Both the position numbers and the translations under genes were made by a program. Shown piece by piece: positions 53,156-62,500 of a stretch of 64,000 nucleotides of DNA (its first letter is position 1; every line of letters starts with the position of its first letter). Under the pieces are notes generated by a model. The model worked only from the letters and a program-made list of their open reading frames with translations, was not told where the DNA came from and did not search any database. This DNA is from Thiobacillus sp. (GTDB taxonomy: Bacteria > Pseudomonadota > Gammaproteobacteria > Burkholderiales > Thiobacillaceae): NCBI GenBank assembly GCA_024235835.1, contig JACKLQ010000003.1:186001-250000 (forward strand), written 5' to 3'.

Positions 53156-53169
53156 TCAAAGGGGGCGCC

Positions 53170-53667
53170 ATGAGTCGGATGCAGCTCCAGCAGTTGAAAG
53201 CCCAGGCCCGGAGCGTCCTGGCCGGGCTGGATTTCCTGGGTGGCTGGCTCCCCCCCCTGGCCCTGCGCCTGCTGCTGGCATTTGAGTTCTGGACCTCCGG
53301 CGTGGAGAAACTCCAGGGCAGCAACTGGTTCAGTGAAATCCAGGACCGCTTTCCCTTTCCCCTCAACCTCGTCCCCACGGAAATAAGCTGGCACCTGGCC
53401 ACCTGGTTCGAGCTCATCGGCCCCTTGGCCCTGGTGCTGGGCCTGGCCACCCGTTTCTTTGCCGTGTCCCTGTCCATCCTGACGGTCGTTGCCATCATTT
53501 CGGTGCATGCCGGATTGGGCTACAACGTCTGCGACTCCGGATGGAAGCTGCCTGTCATCTACATGGTCATGTTCCTGCCCCTCATTTTTTCCGGGCCGGG
53601 CAAACTTAGCCTGGACCACTGGATCCGGCTCAAGCACATGGGCGGCGAACGCCGACTCTGGTCATGA
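53170..53667 (+). CDS. DoxX family membrane protein
   Basis: The 165 residues have four hydrophobic segments. LALRLLLAFEFWTSGVEKLQGSNWF is the family-typical first helix. Start ATG 53170 follows GGGGG. The stop overlaps the glucokinase start by 4 bp. DoxX-like proteins occur in redox and quinone contexts, but no specific role is readable. Confidence 0.85.
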   Translation: MSRMQLQQLKAQARSVLAGLDFLGGWLPPLALRLLLAFEFWTSGVEKLQGSNWFSEIQDRFPFPLNLVPTEISWHLATWFELIGPLALVLGLATRFFAVSLSILTVVAIISVHAGLGYNVCDSGWKLPVIYMVMFLPLIFSGPGKLSLDHWIRLKHMGGERRLWS

Positions 53668-54656
53668 ACATCCTGGTGGGAGACGTGGGCGGCACCCATT
53701 GCCGCCTTGCCATGGCCCGCGTCAGCGGTACAAAGGTGACCCTTTCCGATATACGGCATTTCAGGAATGAGGAGTTCACCGGCCTCGCGGTCATTCTTGC
53801 GCAGTACCTGGGGCAAGCATCACCACTGGAAGTCGCCTGTCTGGCCGTGGCGGGCCCCACCGACGGGCGCCATGTCCAATTCACCAACCTGTCCTGGCAT
53901 ATCGATGCAGCGTCCCTGGAAAAGGGCCTGGGATTGAAGCACGTGGGCCTCGTCAATGATTTCAGTGCCGTAGGCTGGGGCCTGAATGCCCTGGGGAGCC
54001 AAGACCTGACCACGCTGCAGGAAGGCATCCCTGGCACGGAAGGCGTGAAGGCCGCCGTGGGCGCCGGCACGGGTCTTGGCGTCAGCATCGGCATCCCCCG
54101 CGACGGCCTTCATCACCCCATTCCCACGGAAGGCGGGCACATCGGCTTTGCCCCCTTGAACCCAGAGCAGGACCGCCTGCTGGATTTCCTCCGCAGCCAC
54201 TATGGCAGGGTGTCCGTGGAACGGCTCCTCTCAGGTCCGGGCATCATCGATCTTTATCGCTTCTGTGCAGGGGAGGCTGGCCAAAACGGATTTGGTGTCC
54301 TGGATGAACCCATTCCCGCCCAGGCCATCAGCGTGTCGGCCCAGTCCGGACAGGATGCTGCCGCCGTCCATGCCATGAAGCTATTCGCAGCCATCTATGG
54401 ACAGGTGGCGGGTGACATCGCCCTGTTGACCCAGGCAAGGGGCGGCATCTACCTGGCTGGCGGCATTCCCCCCAAGATCCTGCCCCTGTTGCGTGGACCC
54501 GAGTTTCTCGCGGGGTTTCATGCCAAGGGGCGCTTCAGCGATTGGATGCACACGGTGCCCGTGGCCGTGGTGCTGGATGACGCGATCGGTCTGCGTGGCG
54601 CGGCGGTGGCGGCAATCCAGCCCCGGTCAGAGGGCCAGGCAAACACGCAGGGCTAG
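53664..54656 (+). CDS. glk: Glucokinase
   Basis: ATP-dependent glucose phosphorylation. The 330 residues begin MNILVGDVGGTHCRLAMARV (ATP-binding DxGGT). LVNDFSAVGWGL, AAVGAGTGLGVS and TEGGHIGFAPLNPEQ follow as in the proteobacterial Glk family. It is coupled to the DoxX gene by a 4-bp overlap. Confidence 0.93.
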   Translation: MNILVGDVGGTHCRLAMARVSGTKVTLSDIRHFRNEEFTGLAVILAQYLGQASPLEVACLAVAGPTDGRHVQFTNLSWHIDAASLEKGLGLKHVGLVNDFSAVGWGLNALGSQDLTTLQEGIPGTEGVKAAVGAGTGLGVSIGIPRDGLHHPIPTEGGHIGFAPLNPEQDRLLDFLRSHYGRVSVERLLSGPGIIDLYRFCAGEAGQNGFGVLDEPIPAQAISVSAQSGQDAAAVHAMKLFAAIYGQVAGDIALLTQARGGIYLAGGIPPKILPLLRGPEFLAGFHAKGRFSDWMHTVPVAVVLDDAIGLRGAAVAAIQPRSEGQANTQG

Positions 54657-55119
54657 TTCCCGGCGCCCAGGCCACAGAAGCGAGCGGCGTACCGGAAGCC
54701 GGCACCACTGCCCACACGGTAATTCCCTGGCCCCCCCACGGCGGCGCCAGCAGCACACGGAAGCACTCCTTCCCCAGAACCAGGTTCGCCCGACGCGACG
54801 TACCAATCATGTCTTGGCTTCCAAGACCATGGTGTCTATATTGTTTTGTAGAAAACCTGTCCGTAGAGGGCCTGGCCATCGACGGGGACCGCACAGGTAA
54901 TGGGCTCCCAATGGCAAATACATGAACCCGCTCGCGAAACCCGTCACGACGATGTCAGGCCGACATTCATTTTTGTACCCCCTTCACAAGTACAAGCGAT
55001 TGCATGCCAGGGCAGGCCGGAAACCAGAAATGTCATTTGCAACCAGAGTCACGAAATAAATGAGAAAGCGGCACCACTTCAATCATCGAATTCGAGCAAT
55101 CATTCATAAGGAATGCATC
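54657..55119. other. Long intergenic region, nothing certain
   Basis: About 460 bp with falling GC toward the right. I see no RNA gene. AAGGA lies just before the next ATG. This is the left edge of an accessory patch. Confidence 0.5.
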
Positions 55120-55797
55120 ATGCCCCAGCAGTCAAAAACAAACACCTGGCTATTACCATCGAAATCCATTGGGCATGTGCGTACATTTACGAGCCGTATT
55201 GCACTAATACTTCTATTCGCCACGACTTCCGCGATGGCGGCCGATTATCTTTGTCATTATCAGGACAAGCCATTCAGGCTGGCGGAAGGGCATTTTTCAT
55301 TAGGCATCGACGGTACGGGCGTTGAAGTGGGCAACAGGGGCGGTTATTACAAACCCAAAGGTCATTACTACAACAGATTCCAGGCGCAGGTTCCCAAAGG
55401 CAACAAGTTGTCAGTCAAGGCAAAGTCCAGGAATTTCCCCCCCCTTATCTGGATCATCGACGATAAGGATAGACGCCACTACAGCAAAGACCTTGGCAGA
55501 ACTTCATCCGGGTGGGTTTCGGAAGTCACCTTCGATTACAGCGCCCACGACTCGGGAGGCCAGACCAAAGCCGTTGATGTCTTTGTTTCGCCCAACCAGG
55601 ATCATCAGCCACAACAATGGCGCGGTACGACCGTATACATCTCGGCCAATCTGCATAAGGAACAATGCCATTACTTCGACAAACCGAAACCGCGGCCCCC
55701 AATCAATCCCCCCATGCCTGATTTCAACCCTTGCCCGCCGGGGCAGAGACCAGTACCGGGCACTGGAATGCTGGGCAGCGAATTGCAATGTATGTAG
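55120..55797 (+). CDS. Secreted protein of unknown function
   Basis: The 225 residues contain a late hydrophobic signal (SRIALILLFATTSAMAA), after which the mature part begins DYLCHYQDKPFRLAEGHFSLGIDG. It is beta-rich with four cysteines in the C-terminal part and a Pro-rich end (KPRPPINPPMPDFNPCPPGQRPVPG). ATG 55120 with an AGGA site is preferred to one 20 codons upstream. GC is lower than in core genes. Confidence 0.7.
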   Translation: MPQQSKTNTWLLPSKSIGHVRTFTSRIALILLFATTSAMAADYLCHYQDKPFRLAEGHFSLGIDGTGVEVGNRGGYYKPKGHYYNRFQAQVPKGNKLSVKAKSRNFPPLIWIIDDKDRRHYSKDLGRTSSGWVSEVTFDYSAHDSGGQTKAVDVFVSPNQDHQPQQWRGTTVYISANLHKEQCHYFDKPKPRPPINPPMPDFNPCPPGQRPVPGTGMLGSELQCM

Positions 55798-55979
55798 TTA
55801 ATTGTGTAGGCACTTGGAAAATGTTTTCCGCATTGGGAATAGGTTAAACCCAGCGTGATTTACAAGATATCTGCGGAAGGTTGCGTGCATCGAACAGAAC
55901 CATCGGCACAACCCTGAAAATTCCAGCCATTATCTTCGTTCTGTTTTGCCAGTATTATAGATTTTATTCAGGATACGGA

Positions 55980-58190
55980 ATGAACATTGACGGATTTTTT
56001 CAACGAAAGCCGGGTGGCTTGTATTTTGGAAGCCGTCTTTCCATATTGGCTGCGATATTTGTCGCATTGGCTGCAATAATTTCCTCAGGAAATGCCTCGG
56101 CCCAACAGGAGGTCGAAATTTCTTGCGGCTACCAAGACCCCAGAAGTTCGTCTCTATGGCACAACTTCGAAGCCTTCGTTAATCGGGAATATTTGTCAGG
56201 CCCGGTACCAGACGACTTTGGTCTCGATGACTATGCTCATGATGCATGGTTTCTGAAGCGCCGGGCATTGGCCTATGGACATGGCTTGCATCGCGCCGAA
56301 CTCGCCGCCGCCGACGATTTTGGATATATGGAAGCGGTAGCTTGTCTGCACCTCGGCGTCGACCAGATCTTTGGGTTGGAAATGGCCAGAAACCCGTGGC
56401 AAGAGCACGACCGTGTCCACAAACTCCGTAAGGCCGCGGCCAGGGGCAAAGAGAACGCTTTGGTCGAGCAATACACGGGCGTCAAGACCGTCAGACCGGC
56501 CTACGAGGTGCTTGGCATCACGCCTTCCAAACCGTCTTCGCGGCACAGCCTGCCTGCCAAATCACCCGCCCAGCAAGTCCAGGACGGCCAGTACTGCGCC
56601 ACCATCAAGGCCGACACCGACTGGCAGGCCGTGGCCATCCCCAAAGGGTTCAACGGCGTCATCCAGGTAGAAGGCAGTTGGAACGTGCACGACACCCACG
56701 CAACCGTGGGCCCCGAGGGCTATAGCGGCAGCCTGGGCGACCGCATGGATCGCCAATACCCCCATGCAAAGCACCACCGGGGCCTACCGTTCGCTGCGCT
56801 GCTGATGCGAAACGGGAGCCATGGCCCGGTCTCCTGGGTCAGGGTCAGGAAACACATGGGCATCGCCACCGGCCCCGATTTCCAGTTCCGCATCAACGAA
56901 CAGGATGACGCGCTGGCGGACAACAAAGGCGCCCTGACCGTCTGCATGAGTGTGGGGCAGCACGGAATAGGAGGCAACGCCAAACCCAATCCGACGCCGG
57001 TCCCGGTTAGTGCGGCAAGCTGCTTTCTTTCCTACGAAGATTGGAGCATTTCCGAGGCAGACCGCCTGACCACCCGTGCCGAGCGCATGGAAAGAGGCGT
57101 GGAAACTTGCTACAGCACCGAGGACCACCGGAAATGCAGGCAGGCCGCCGATCTCGCCCACTCAGCCTTGGTGCATATCACGCAATGGTTCGCGCGCACC
57201 CGTGATATCGATGGCCATTGCCTGCTTTGCGATCTGACTGAAGTCAGTCCCAAGCCCTCCGCAATTGGCGCCAGGCTTGACGAGTTGTCCTACAAACTGT
57301 TCCGCAAAGGCTTGGGTTCTAACATCGGCAGCGGTTGGGGTGGCCAGTATGCCGATTTCGAAAAGGAAGACTTGTGCGTACTGAACAAGCCCAGAAAGGG
57401 AGGCTTGTCCATCAGCCCCGTGGCCAAGGACGATTGCCCGAAGCACTGTGCCGATGCCGCACCCAACTGCAAATACGCCTACTACAACGATAAGACCCGC
57501 ACCTGCAGCTGGGACGATGACCAGTCCACGCCGAACCTGACCGCACTTAAGAGCGGTGATATCTGGGACGGGGCCAAGAGACGCTGGCTAGGCCATGCCG
57601 GCAACGCATCGTTATCAGGGAATCGGGTTTTCGTCCTGGACAAAGTCGTGTTCAGCAAGTACCAGACGCCTACCGATATCTGTGGGGCAACGATGACCTG
57701 CAAACATGAGAAACGCGCCCTTCCCGGCAACAGAACCTTAGGCGGTACGGAAACCGAGGACTACTACTCCATTTCCGAGGGCTCGGCGTCCTTCAGGTTC
57801 AAGGAGAGTTTCCGAACCGGTGGCCAGTCACTGTCCAATTATTCCGCCCAGTTCACCTTCGAGGCGCCGCCGCCCAGAATCCGCCCGGGAGAAACCCTGC
57901 GACTGAGAACCCAGGGAAATATCATCGGGTTCATCGACGGAAGAGGTTACACACGGAGTTTCGCCTATTACATCAAGCGGGGCGGACAAAACAGCTATTT
58001 CGACAAGACGCAGGTCGCTCTCGGGACGGGTGAACTGCCCCTCCAGGGAAACAGACGAAATGGCCAGTTGAGCAAGTCCTCCACGACAGCGATCACCATC
58101 CCCGCCAGTGCCCGCAAGGAGTTGATCATCGGCGGCAAGTTCGGCCCTGACCCCGGGTTGTATGTCGATTGGATCTACAAGGAACAATGA
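55980..58190 (+). CDS. Large secreted protein with lectin-like and PAN-like domains
   Basis: The 736 residues include a signal region (YFGSRLSILAAIFVALAAIISSGNASAQ). N-terminal alpha-rich domain to about 190. A region at about 195-325 recalls LecA/PA-IL-type galactose-binding domains (W-Q-AVAIPKGFNGVIQVEG, then LPFAALLMRNG and LADNKGALTVCM). A Cys-rich PAN/apple-like stretch is near 475-515 (DDCPKHCADAAPNCKYAYYN). The C-terminal beta-rich domain is unassigned. A longer in-frame start exists 33 codons upstream. Domain names are from pattern only. Confidence 0.7.
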   Translation: MNIDGFFQRKPGGLYFGSRLSILAAIFVALAAIISSGNASAQQEVEISCGYQDPRSSSLWHNFEAFVNREYLSGPVPDDFGLDDYAHDAWFLKRRALAYGHGLHRAELAAADDFGYMEAVACLHLGVDQIFGLEMARNPWQEHDRVHKLRKAAARGKENALVEQYTGVKTVRPAYEVLGITPSKPSSRHSLPAKSPAQQVQDGQYCATIKADTDWQAVAIPKGFNGVIQVEGSWNVHDTHATVGPEGYSGSLGDRMDRQYPHAKHHRGLPFAALLMRNGSHGPVSWVRVRKHMGIATGPDFQFRINEQDDALADNKGALTVCMSVGQHGIGGNAKPNPTPVPVSAASCFLSYEDWSISEADRLTTRAERMERGVETCYSTEDHRKCRQAADLAHSALVHITQWFARTRDIDGHCLLCDLTEVSPKPSAIGARLDELSYKLFRKGLGSNIGSGWGGQYADFEKEDLCVLNKPRKGGLSISPVAKDDCPKHCADAAPNCKYAYYNDKTRTCSWDDDQSTPNLTALKSGDIWDGAKRRWLGHAGNASLSGNRVFVLDKVVFSKYQTPTDICGATMTCKHEKRALPGNRTLGGTETEDYYSISEGSASFRFKESFRTGGQSLSNYSAQFTFEAPPPRIRPGETLRLRTQGNIIGFIDGRGYTRSFAYYIKRGGQNSYFDKTQVALGTGELPLQGNRRNGQLSKSSTTAITIPASARKELIIGGKFGPDPGLYVDWIYKEQ

Positions 58191-58200
58191 GCGCCAGCGC

Positions 58201-58593
58201 ATGATCCCTGCTTCTCCTACCTTTTCACCCGCGCCAGGCCAAGTCGGCACTCCCCCGGATCGCAGTCATGCCGTGCTGGCCGCAATCTGGCTGCTGGTGA
58301 CGCTGCCCTTGGCATGGCTGGCGGCCTGGGAGATGGAAGTAACGGTCAATTCCCTCAGCGTCGCAGGCAAGGGCAGCTCCCTGCCCATGCTGACAAACTG
58401 GTATCGGGACCTGGGCACCATCGGCATCTACCTGACAGCGGCAGCACCCGGCGCGCTGATGCTGGCCCTGCACCCGCTGCGCTCCCGGCGCATCGTGACG
58501 GTGACGCTGACCCTCGCCGTCGCCGCAAGCATCCACTTCGTGTTTCTGGGCCTGCTGGCCGCTTTGCTCGCCTTCGTGAAGGTGTATTTCTGA
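58201..58593 (+). CDS. Small membrane protein of unknown function
   Basis: The 130 residues have three to four hydrophobic helices (AVLAAIWLLVTLPLAWLAAW; IGIYLTAAAPGALMLAL; VTLTLAVAASIHFVFLGLLAALLAF). ATG 58201 is 10 bp after the preceding stop, suggesting co-transcription with the secreted lectin-like protein. Confidence 0.7.
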   Translation: MIPASPTFSPAPGQVGTPPDRSHAVLAAIWLLVTLPLAWLAAWEMEVTVNSLSVAGKGSSLPMLTNWYRDLGTIGIYLTAAAPGALMLALHPLRSRRIVTVTLTLAVAASIHFVFLGLLAALLAFVKVYF

Positions 58594-58610
58594 TTCCTGC
58601 CCTTGTCCCC

Positions 58611-59012
58611 ATGGCCATGCTCCCGCACAAACGCCTTACCACTCTAGTCGTCTGCCTTTGGTATGCGCTGCTGGGCATCTTGTTCTTCATCGTGCGCCCG
58701 GAACTGGCCTACAGCTACGGGCACTGGCTCGGCGAGTTCGCGGGGAACCTGCCCCGTCTTACAGAGCTGCTGAGCCTGCCGGTGCTCGGCCCCGCCTTCA
58801 GCACCCCCAGTCAGGATTACGGATTGGTGTTCTGGCTGGCCTGGGGCTTTCTATTCCTGCCCCCCGCCTTGACACTCCGCCGATTGTGGCGGGCGGGGGA
58901 CAAAATCGACATGACCACAGGCCTGCTTTGGTCGGCCATCTACCTGCTGCTCGCCCTCCTGCTGGGCACCATGGTCGCGTTCGGGCTATGGCTCCCATTC
59001 TCGGCGGCCTAG
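58611..59012 (+). CDS. Membrane protein of unknown function
   Basis: The 133 residues have three hydrophobic segments, beginning MAMLPHKRLTTLVVCLWYALLGILFFIV. The frame is open far upstream into the preceding gene, so the ATG choice rests on position after that stop. The second ATG (58617) is equally possible. No family known. Confidence 0.65.
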   Translation: MAMLPHKRLTTLVVCLWYALLGILFFIVRPELAYSYGHWLGEFAGNLPRLTELLSLPVLGPAFSTPSQDYGLVFWLAWGFLFLPPALTLRRLWRAGDKIDMTTGLLWSAIYLLLALLLGTMVAFGLWLPFSAA

Positions 59013-59034
59013 CGCCCTCGCTGGCGAGCGCATC

Positions 59035-59880
59035 GTGAGTTCAGATACTCAATTCGGACAGCCCGGTGAAGCAGACCCGGATGCCGCGCAAGGGAGCTAC
59101 GTCGCCCAGTTGCTGAAAGGCTTCAATCTCGTCATCGCCGATGCTTCCTGCGCGGCGATCAGGCAAGCCTTGGAGACATTCTCCACAGCCGCGCTGCTGG
59201 ACGACTCCCGGCCGGAGGCTTACCTGGGCCTGGCCCTGTGCCATACGAATCTGGGCGATCACGGCCGGGGGCTGCGATATTTCGATCTCTGCCTCAGACA
59301 CGGCTTCGGTCAGGGAACCTACGCAACTCTCCGCCACGAACGGGACGCTGAAGAGGGAAGCACCCAGACCTATGAAATCGGCATGGACGCGGTGCTGGGC
59401 TGGCGGGCCACCTGCCATCTGGAACTAGGCTCGCCAGAAGCTGCGAAGCGCGAATTGGCAAGCCTGTCGCCCAACCCGCCCCACGAACTGCGCTCGGGCC
59501 TGGCGGTGCTGCGCGGCAGGATCATGCTGGCCGAGGGCGACCTCGCTGGCGCCCAACGCCAGTTGGGCGAAGCTTTGGCCTGGGAGCCCGGGGAACCGGA
59601 TGCCCATTTCCTGCGCGGTCAGCTCCATGAGTCCCGGGGCGCTCCCCAGGCAGCATTGCGTGCTTACACCAGGGCCATCAGCCTAGATCCGGAGGAGCCT
59701 GACTTCCGCATCGCTCGCGCAGGACTCCTGATGGCTGCCGGAAGGACCGTGCAGGCTTTGGAAGATCTGGACATCGCCGAATGCCTGCTGCAAGAACAAC
59801 ATCACCAACCCGCGCAACTCGCACGCATTGCCCGCATGCGCGATGAATTGGCTGCAAGCCCGCCACACCAGACTCCATGA
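59035..59880 (+). CDS. TPR-repeat protein
   Basis: The 281-residue soluble helical protein has a GTG start. Tetratricopeptide-like units occur at DDSRPEAYLGLALCHTNLGDHGRGLRYFD and later EPGEPDAHFLRGQLHESRGAPQAALRAYTRAISLDPEEPDF. Likely a protein-interaction scaffold for the neighbouring membrane and secreted proteins, which is inference from order. Confidence 0.75.
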   Translation: MSSDTQFGQPGEADPDAAQGSYVAQLLKGFNLVIADASCAAIRQALETFSTAALLDDSRPEAYLGLALCHTNLGDHGRGLRYFDLCLRHGFGQGTYATLRHERDAEEGSTQTYEIGMDAVLGWRATCHLELGSPEAAKRELASLSPNPPHELRSGLAVLRGRIMLAEGDLAGAQRQLGEALAWEPGEPDAHFLRGQLHESRGAPQAALRAYTRAISLDPEEPDFRIARAGLLMAAGRTVQALEDLDIAECLLQEQHHQPAQLARIARMRDELAASPPHQTP

Positions 59881-59993
59881 AGACGGCTTGGGATTCTTCA
59901 AGCCTGGGAACCATTTGGCACGTCGGCTGGATTCAAACCCGCGATACTTCGTTCCAACGTGTTTACGCATGCACAGAATAGGATGCCACGGCC

Positions 59994-60356
59994 ATGCCCA
60001 CTGAACCCCCCTTCAATCTCATAGACTGGTATGCCAGACAGCCCAGGTGCACAAAGGTATCGATCGGGTGTTCCATGTTGGCATCTTCGATCGTGTTGTT
60101 TACCTGGGGCAGGTACTTCCTGATGCCCACTGGCGCCGTGATTGGGTTCGTGGACAGTGGCGCAGTGACCTTGTTGTCCTTCCTGTCAGTGGGGCTCTGC
60201 AGTGGGTTATCGTTCTTGCTTGGAGTGGTTCAGCTCATCTTCATACCACCACGTCGCGCGGGATGGGTTTGCATAGGGTTCGGATTCGTTCCCATTGGAC
60301 TCCTCCTCGCAATGATCTGGCTCGTTGAACGTGTGCTGGAAGTTGCCCTTGAGTAA
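59994..60356 (+). CDS. Small membrane protein of unknown function
   Basis: The 120 residues have three hydrophobic segments, ending VCIGFGFVPIGLLLAMIWLVERVLEVALE. GC and codon use are below the core genes. Weak ribosome binding site. Last gene before the tRNA fragment. Confidence 0.6.
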   Translation: MPTEPPFNLIDWYARQPRCTKVSIGCSMLASSIVLFTWGRYFLMPTGAVIGFVDSGAVTLLSFLSVGLCSGLSFLLGVVQLIFIPPRRAGWVCIGFGFVPIGLLLAMIWLVERVLEVALE

Positions 60357-60571
60357 TCTCTTATCGGACGCCGCAATAAATGGTTTTTGGAATCACGCTC
60401 AAGGTGGATTCACTCAGTGAAGTCCCCTCCCGCCGGGGGGGACCGGCCGAAAAAATCAGCCGTTTGAGGAACTGGCTGCACGTGACCCTGCCATGGATCA
60501 AGGGGAAGCGTTCGGAAATCGGCTACCAAACGGCGACAAGAAAGGCCCCGCTGACAAGCGACAGAAACAAT

Positions 60572-60597
60572 AAGGGCCTGCATTTCTGCAAGCCCTT
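60572..60597 (-). terminator. Terminator of the original tRNA-Arg gene
   Basis: AAGGGC/GCCCTT with inner GCA/TGC, followed on the minus strand by ATTGTTTCT. It lies 8 bp beyond the tRNA CCA and supports this side being the chromosomal flank. Confidence 0.55.
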
Positions 60598-60605
60598 GAA
60601 TTACT

Positions 60606-60653
60606 TGGCGCGCCCGGCAGGATTCGAACCCACGACCCCCTGGTTCGTAGCCG
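60606..60653 (-). tRNA. 3' fragment of tRNA-Arg(ACG), att site of an integrative element
   Basis: On the minus strand it reads from the anticodon loop CTACGAA (anticodon at 60648-60646) through T-loop TTCGAAT to GCGCCA. Beyond 60653 the sequence no longer fits a cloverleaf and the D-arm is missing. It is not a functional tRNA. It marks the end of the element to the right. Confidence 0.85.
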
Positions 60654-60771
60654 GGCCGGCGGGGATTTTCTCGATTATCACCTACCTTAACGCACCTCAA
60701 TAAACCCCATAAAAACACCGAGTTATGCTATATCTAACGCAACCGGCTTTTACGGACTTTGCCGTACTTCC

Positions 60772-60802
60772 TTAGCCCGGTCTTAGCCCGGCATTAGCCC
60801 GG
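60772..60802 (+). repeat. Three TTAGCCCGG direct repeats, 11-bp period
   Basis: Copies at 60772-60780, 60783-60791 and 60794-60802. They sit between the tRNA fragment and the integrase start, as expected of arm-type or autoregulatory integrase sites. Confidence 0.7.
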
Positions 60803-60850
60803 GTAGACATCACGGCATGTGGGATACGGCGTGTTAAATAAGGGGAGATT

Positions 60851-62110
60851 GTGTCAGAGAGCAAGATTCACTTCAACAAATCGGCCATCGACCGCCTCCC
60901 GCTGCCCGCCCCGGGCAAGCGGGCAACCTGGTTCGATGATGAGGCCAAGGGACTGGCCCTGCGCGTGACCAGCACGGGCGCCAGGTCTTTCTATCTGGTG
61001 CGCTGGATCGAAACACGTGCTGAGTGGGTGCGCTTAGGTGGCTACCCGGAAATGACCGTCGAACAAGCACGACGAGCGGCGGCGAGGCTGAACGGCGAGA
61101 TTGCCGAGGGCCGGAACCCAGCCGACGTCAAGCGCGAGAAGCGCGCCGAGATGACCCTGAAGGAGGCGTTCGATACCTACCTGAACCGATACGCCATTCC
61201 CCACGGCCTGAAAACGGTCCCCGCCATGCGCGAAATGTTCGATCTCTATCTTGGCAAGCTTCCGGACGGAACGCGCAAACGGCATGGTCGAGAACGGACG
61301 AAGCCTGAAGGTGCCGTGGACTGGACCAGCCGCAAGCTATCGTCCATCAGACGCGAGGATGTCTCGAAGTGGCACGCCAACCTGGGAGCCGCTTGCGGAC
61401 CCTACTCCGCGAACCGGGCGCTGGAGTTGCTGCGCGCCATCTACAACCGGCTGATCAAGTTGGGGTTGATCGCCCTGGACAATCCCGCGGCAGGTATCGA
61501 GAAATTCCGCGAACTCAAGCGGGACCGATTCCTTCAGGCAGACGAGATACCCCGCTTCTTTGCGGCACTTGGAGAGGTCGAGGGTGAGGCAACCCGTGAC
61601 GCCCTCCTCCTGCTGCTGCTGACGGGGGCAAGGCGTAGCAACGTACTGGCAATGCGCTGGGAAGACCTCGACCTGATGCACGGACGTTGGCGCATCCCCA
61701 GCGAGCACTCCAAGAACGGTGATGCCCTCGTCGTTCCCCTCACCACGGCAACGCTGGAGATTCTCAAGCGGCGCCAGGAAAGCGCATCGGGAGAGTACGT
61801 CTTCCCCTCCGACAGCAAGACCGGCTATATCACACCTCCGAAGGGAGCGTGGCAGCGACTCCTGAAACGAGCTGGGCTCAACGGCATCCGCCTGCACGAC
61901 CTGCGCCGTTCGCTGGCAAGCTGGATGGTAATCGAGGGAGCGAGTCTCGTGGTCGCCGGAGGCGCGCTGGGTCATAAGGATCCGCAATCCACCGCGATCT
62001 ATGCCAGGTTGTCCGTCGATCCGGTCAAGCATGCAATGGAAAAGGCTCAGTCAGCCATCTTCGGTCTGGTGCAGGAAGGGACCAAGCAAGTTGCAACCAG
62101 CACGAAATAG
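60851..62110 (+). CDS. P4-type tyrosine integrase
   Basis: The 419-residue recombinase has a GTG start. An N-terminal arm-binding DUF4102-like domain (NKSAIDRLPLPAPGKRATWFDDEAKGLALRVTSTG), then the core-binding part, then catalytic residues: R in LLTGARRSNVLAM, H-X2-R in LHDLRRSLASWM, H in ALGHKDPQ and Tyr in AIYARLSVD. It probably inserted the element into tRNA-Arg. Confidence 0.95.
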   Translation: MSESKIHFNKSAIDRLPLPAPGKRATWFDDEAKGLALRVTSTGARSFYLVRWIETRAEWVRLGGYPEMTVEQARRAAARLNGEIAEGRNPADVKREKRAEMTLKEAFDTYLNRYAIPHGLKTVPAMREMFDLYLGKLPDGTRKRHGRERTKPEGAVDWTSRKLSSIRREDVSKWHANLGAACGPYSANRALELLRAIYNRLIKLGLIALDNPAAGIEKFRELKRDRFLQADEIPRFFAALGEVEGEATRDALLLLLLTGARRSNVLAMRWEDLDLMHGRWRIPSEHSKNGDALVVPLTTATLEILKRRQESASGEYVFPSDSKTGYITPPKGAWQRLLKRAGLNGIRLHDLRRSLASWMVIEGASLVVAGGALGHKDPQSTAIYARLSVDPVKHAMEKAQSAIFGLVQEGTKQVATSTK

Positions 62111-62500
62111 CCGAGGTGATCCGCACTCAATGCCAGCATCTGATCCGGATCATTCAGGCGGGAGTTGGATGAGCAAACTCCTGACTGATCAACGTCTCTC
62201 AACCTCACTCCAGGAAACCGCCTCCCAATTCAATTTCATCAACCGTTGCACTTGGGGGTTGAAACCGCCCACCCAAAAAAGAAGGCGCCCGCTGGGGCGC
62301 CTTGAAGAAGATCGCCATTGCGGCGATCAGGGAGGTGCCGGAATTATGAAGATCGGCACGCAACGTGACCAGCGAGAAAGCAAATCCGGTCATCACGCTT
62401 TTCCCGGCCTTGCTGGAACCTCAATGCGCATACACTCGTCCGCAGCCGGACTGCTATGATTTCTCGATCCGACAACAACCCGCAGCATGGAGGCTCCTAC
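62111..62500. other. Intergenic region with one strong hairpin
   Basis: AAGGCGCCC-GCTG-GGGCGCCTT at 62282-62303 has an A-run on its left, thus a T-run for minus-strand transcripts. TATGAT (62455-62460) could be the -10 of the HU gene. Nothing else is recognised. Confidence 0.5.

Noticed and set aside
59916..59950. Possible second tRNA 3' remnant on the minus strand (GGGTTTGAATCC then GTGCCA)
   Set aside because: The T-stem has a mismatch, the acceptor strand is one base short and no anticodon arm is present. Chance similarity is as likely as a decayed att site.
60380..60703. A 107-codon open frame running through the tRNA fragment
   Set aside because: It overlaps the tRNA remnant and its terminator hairpin, has no ribosome binding site and no protein-like pattern.
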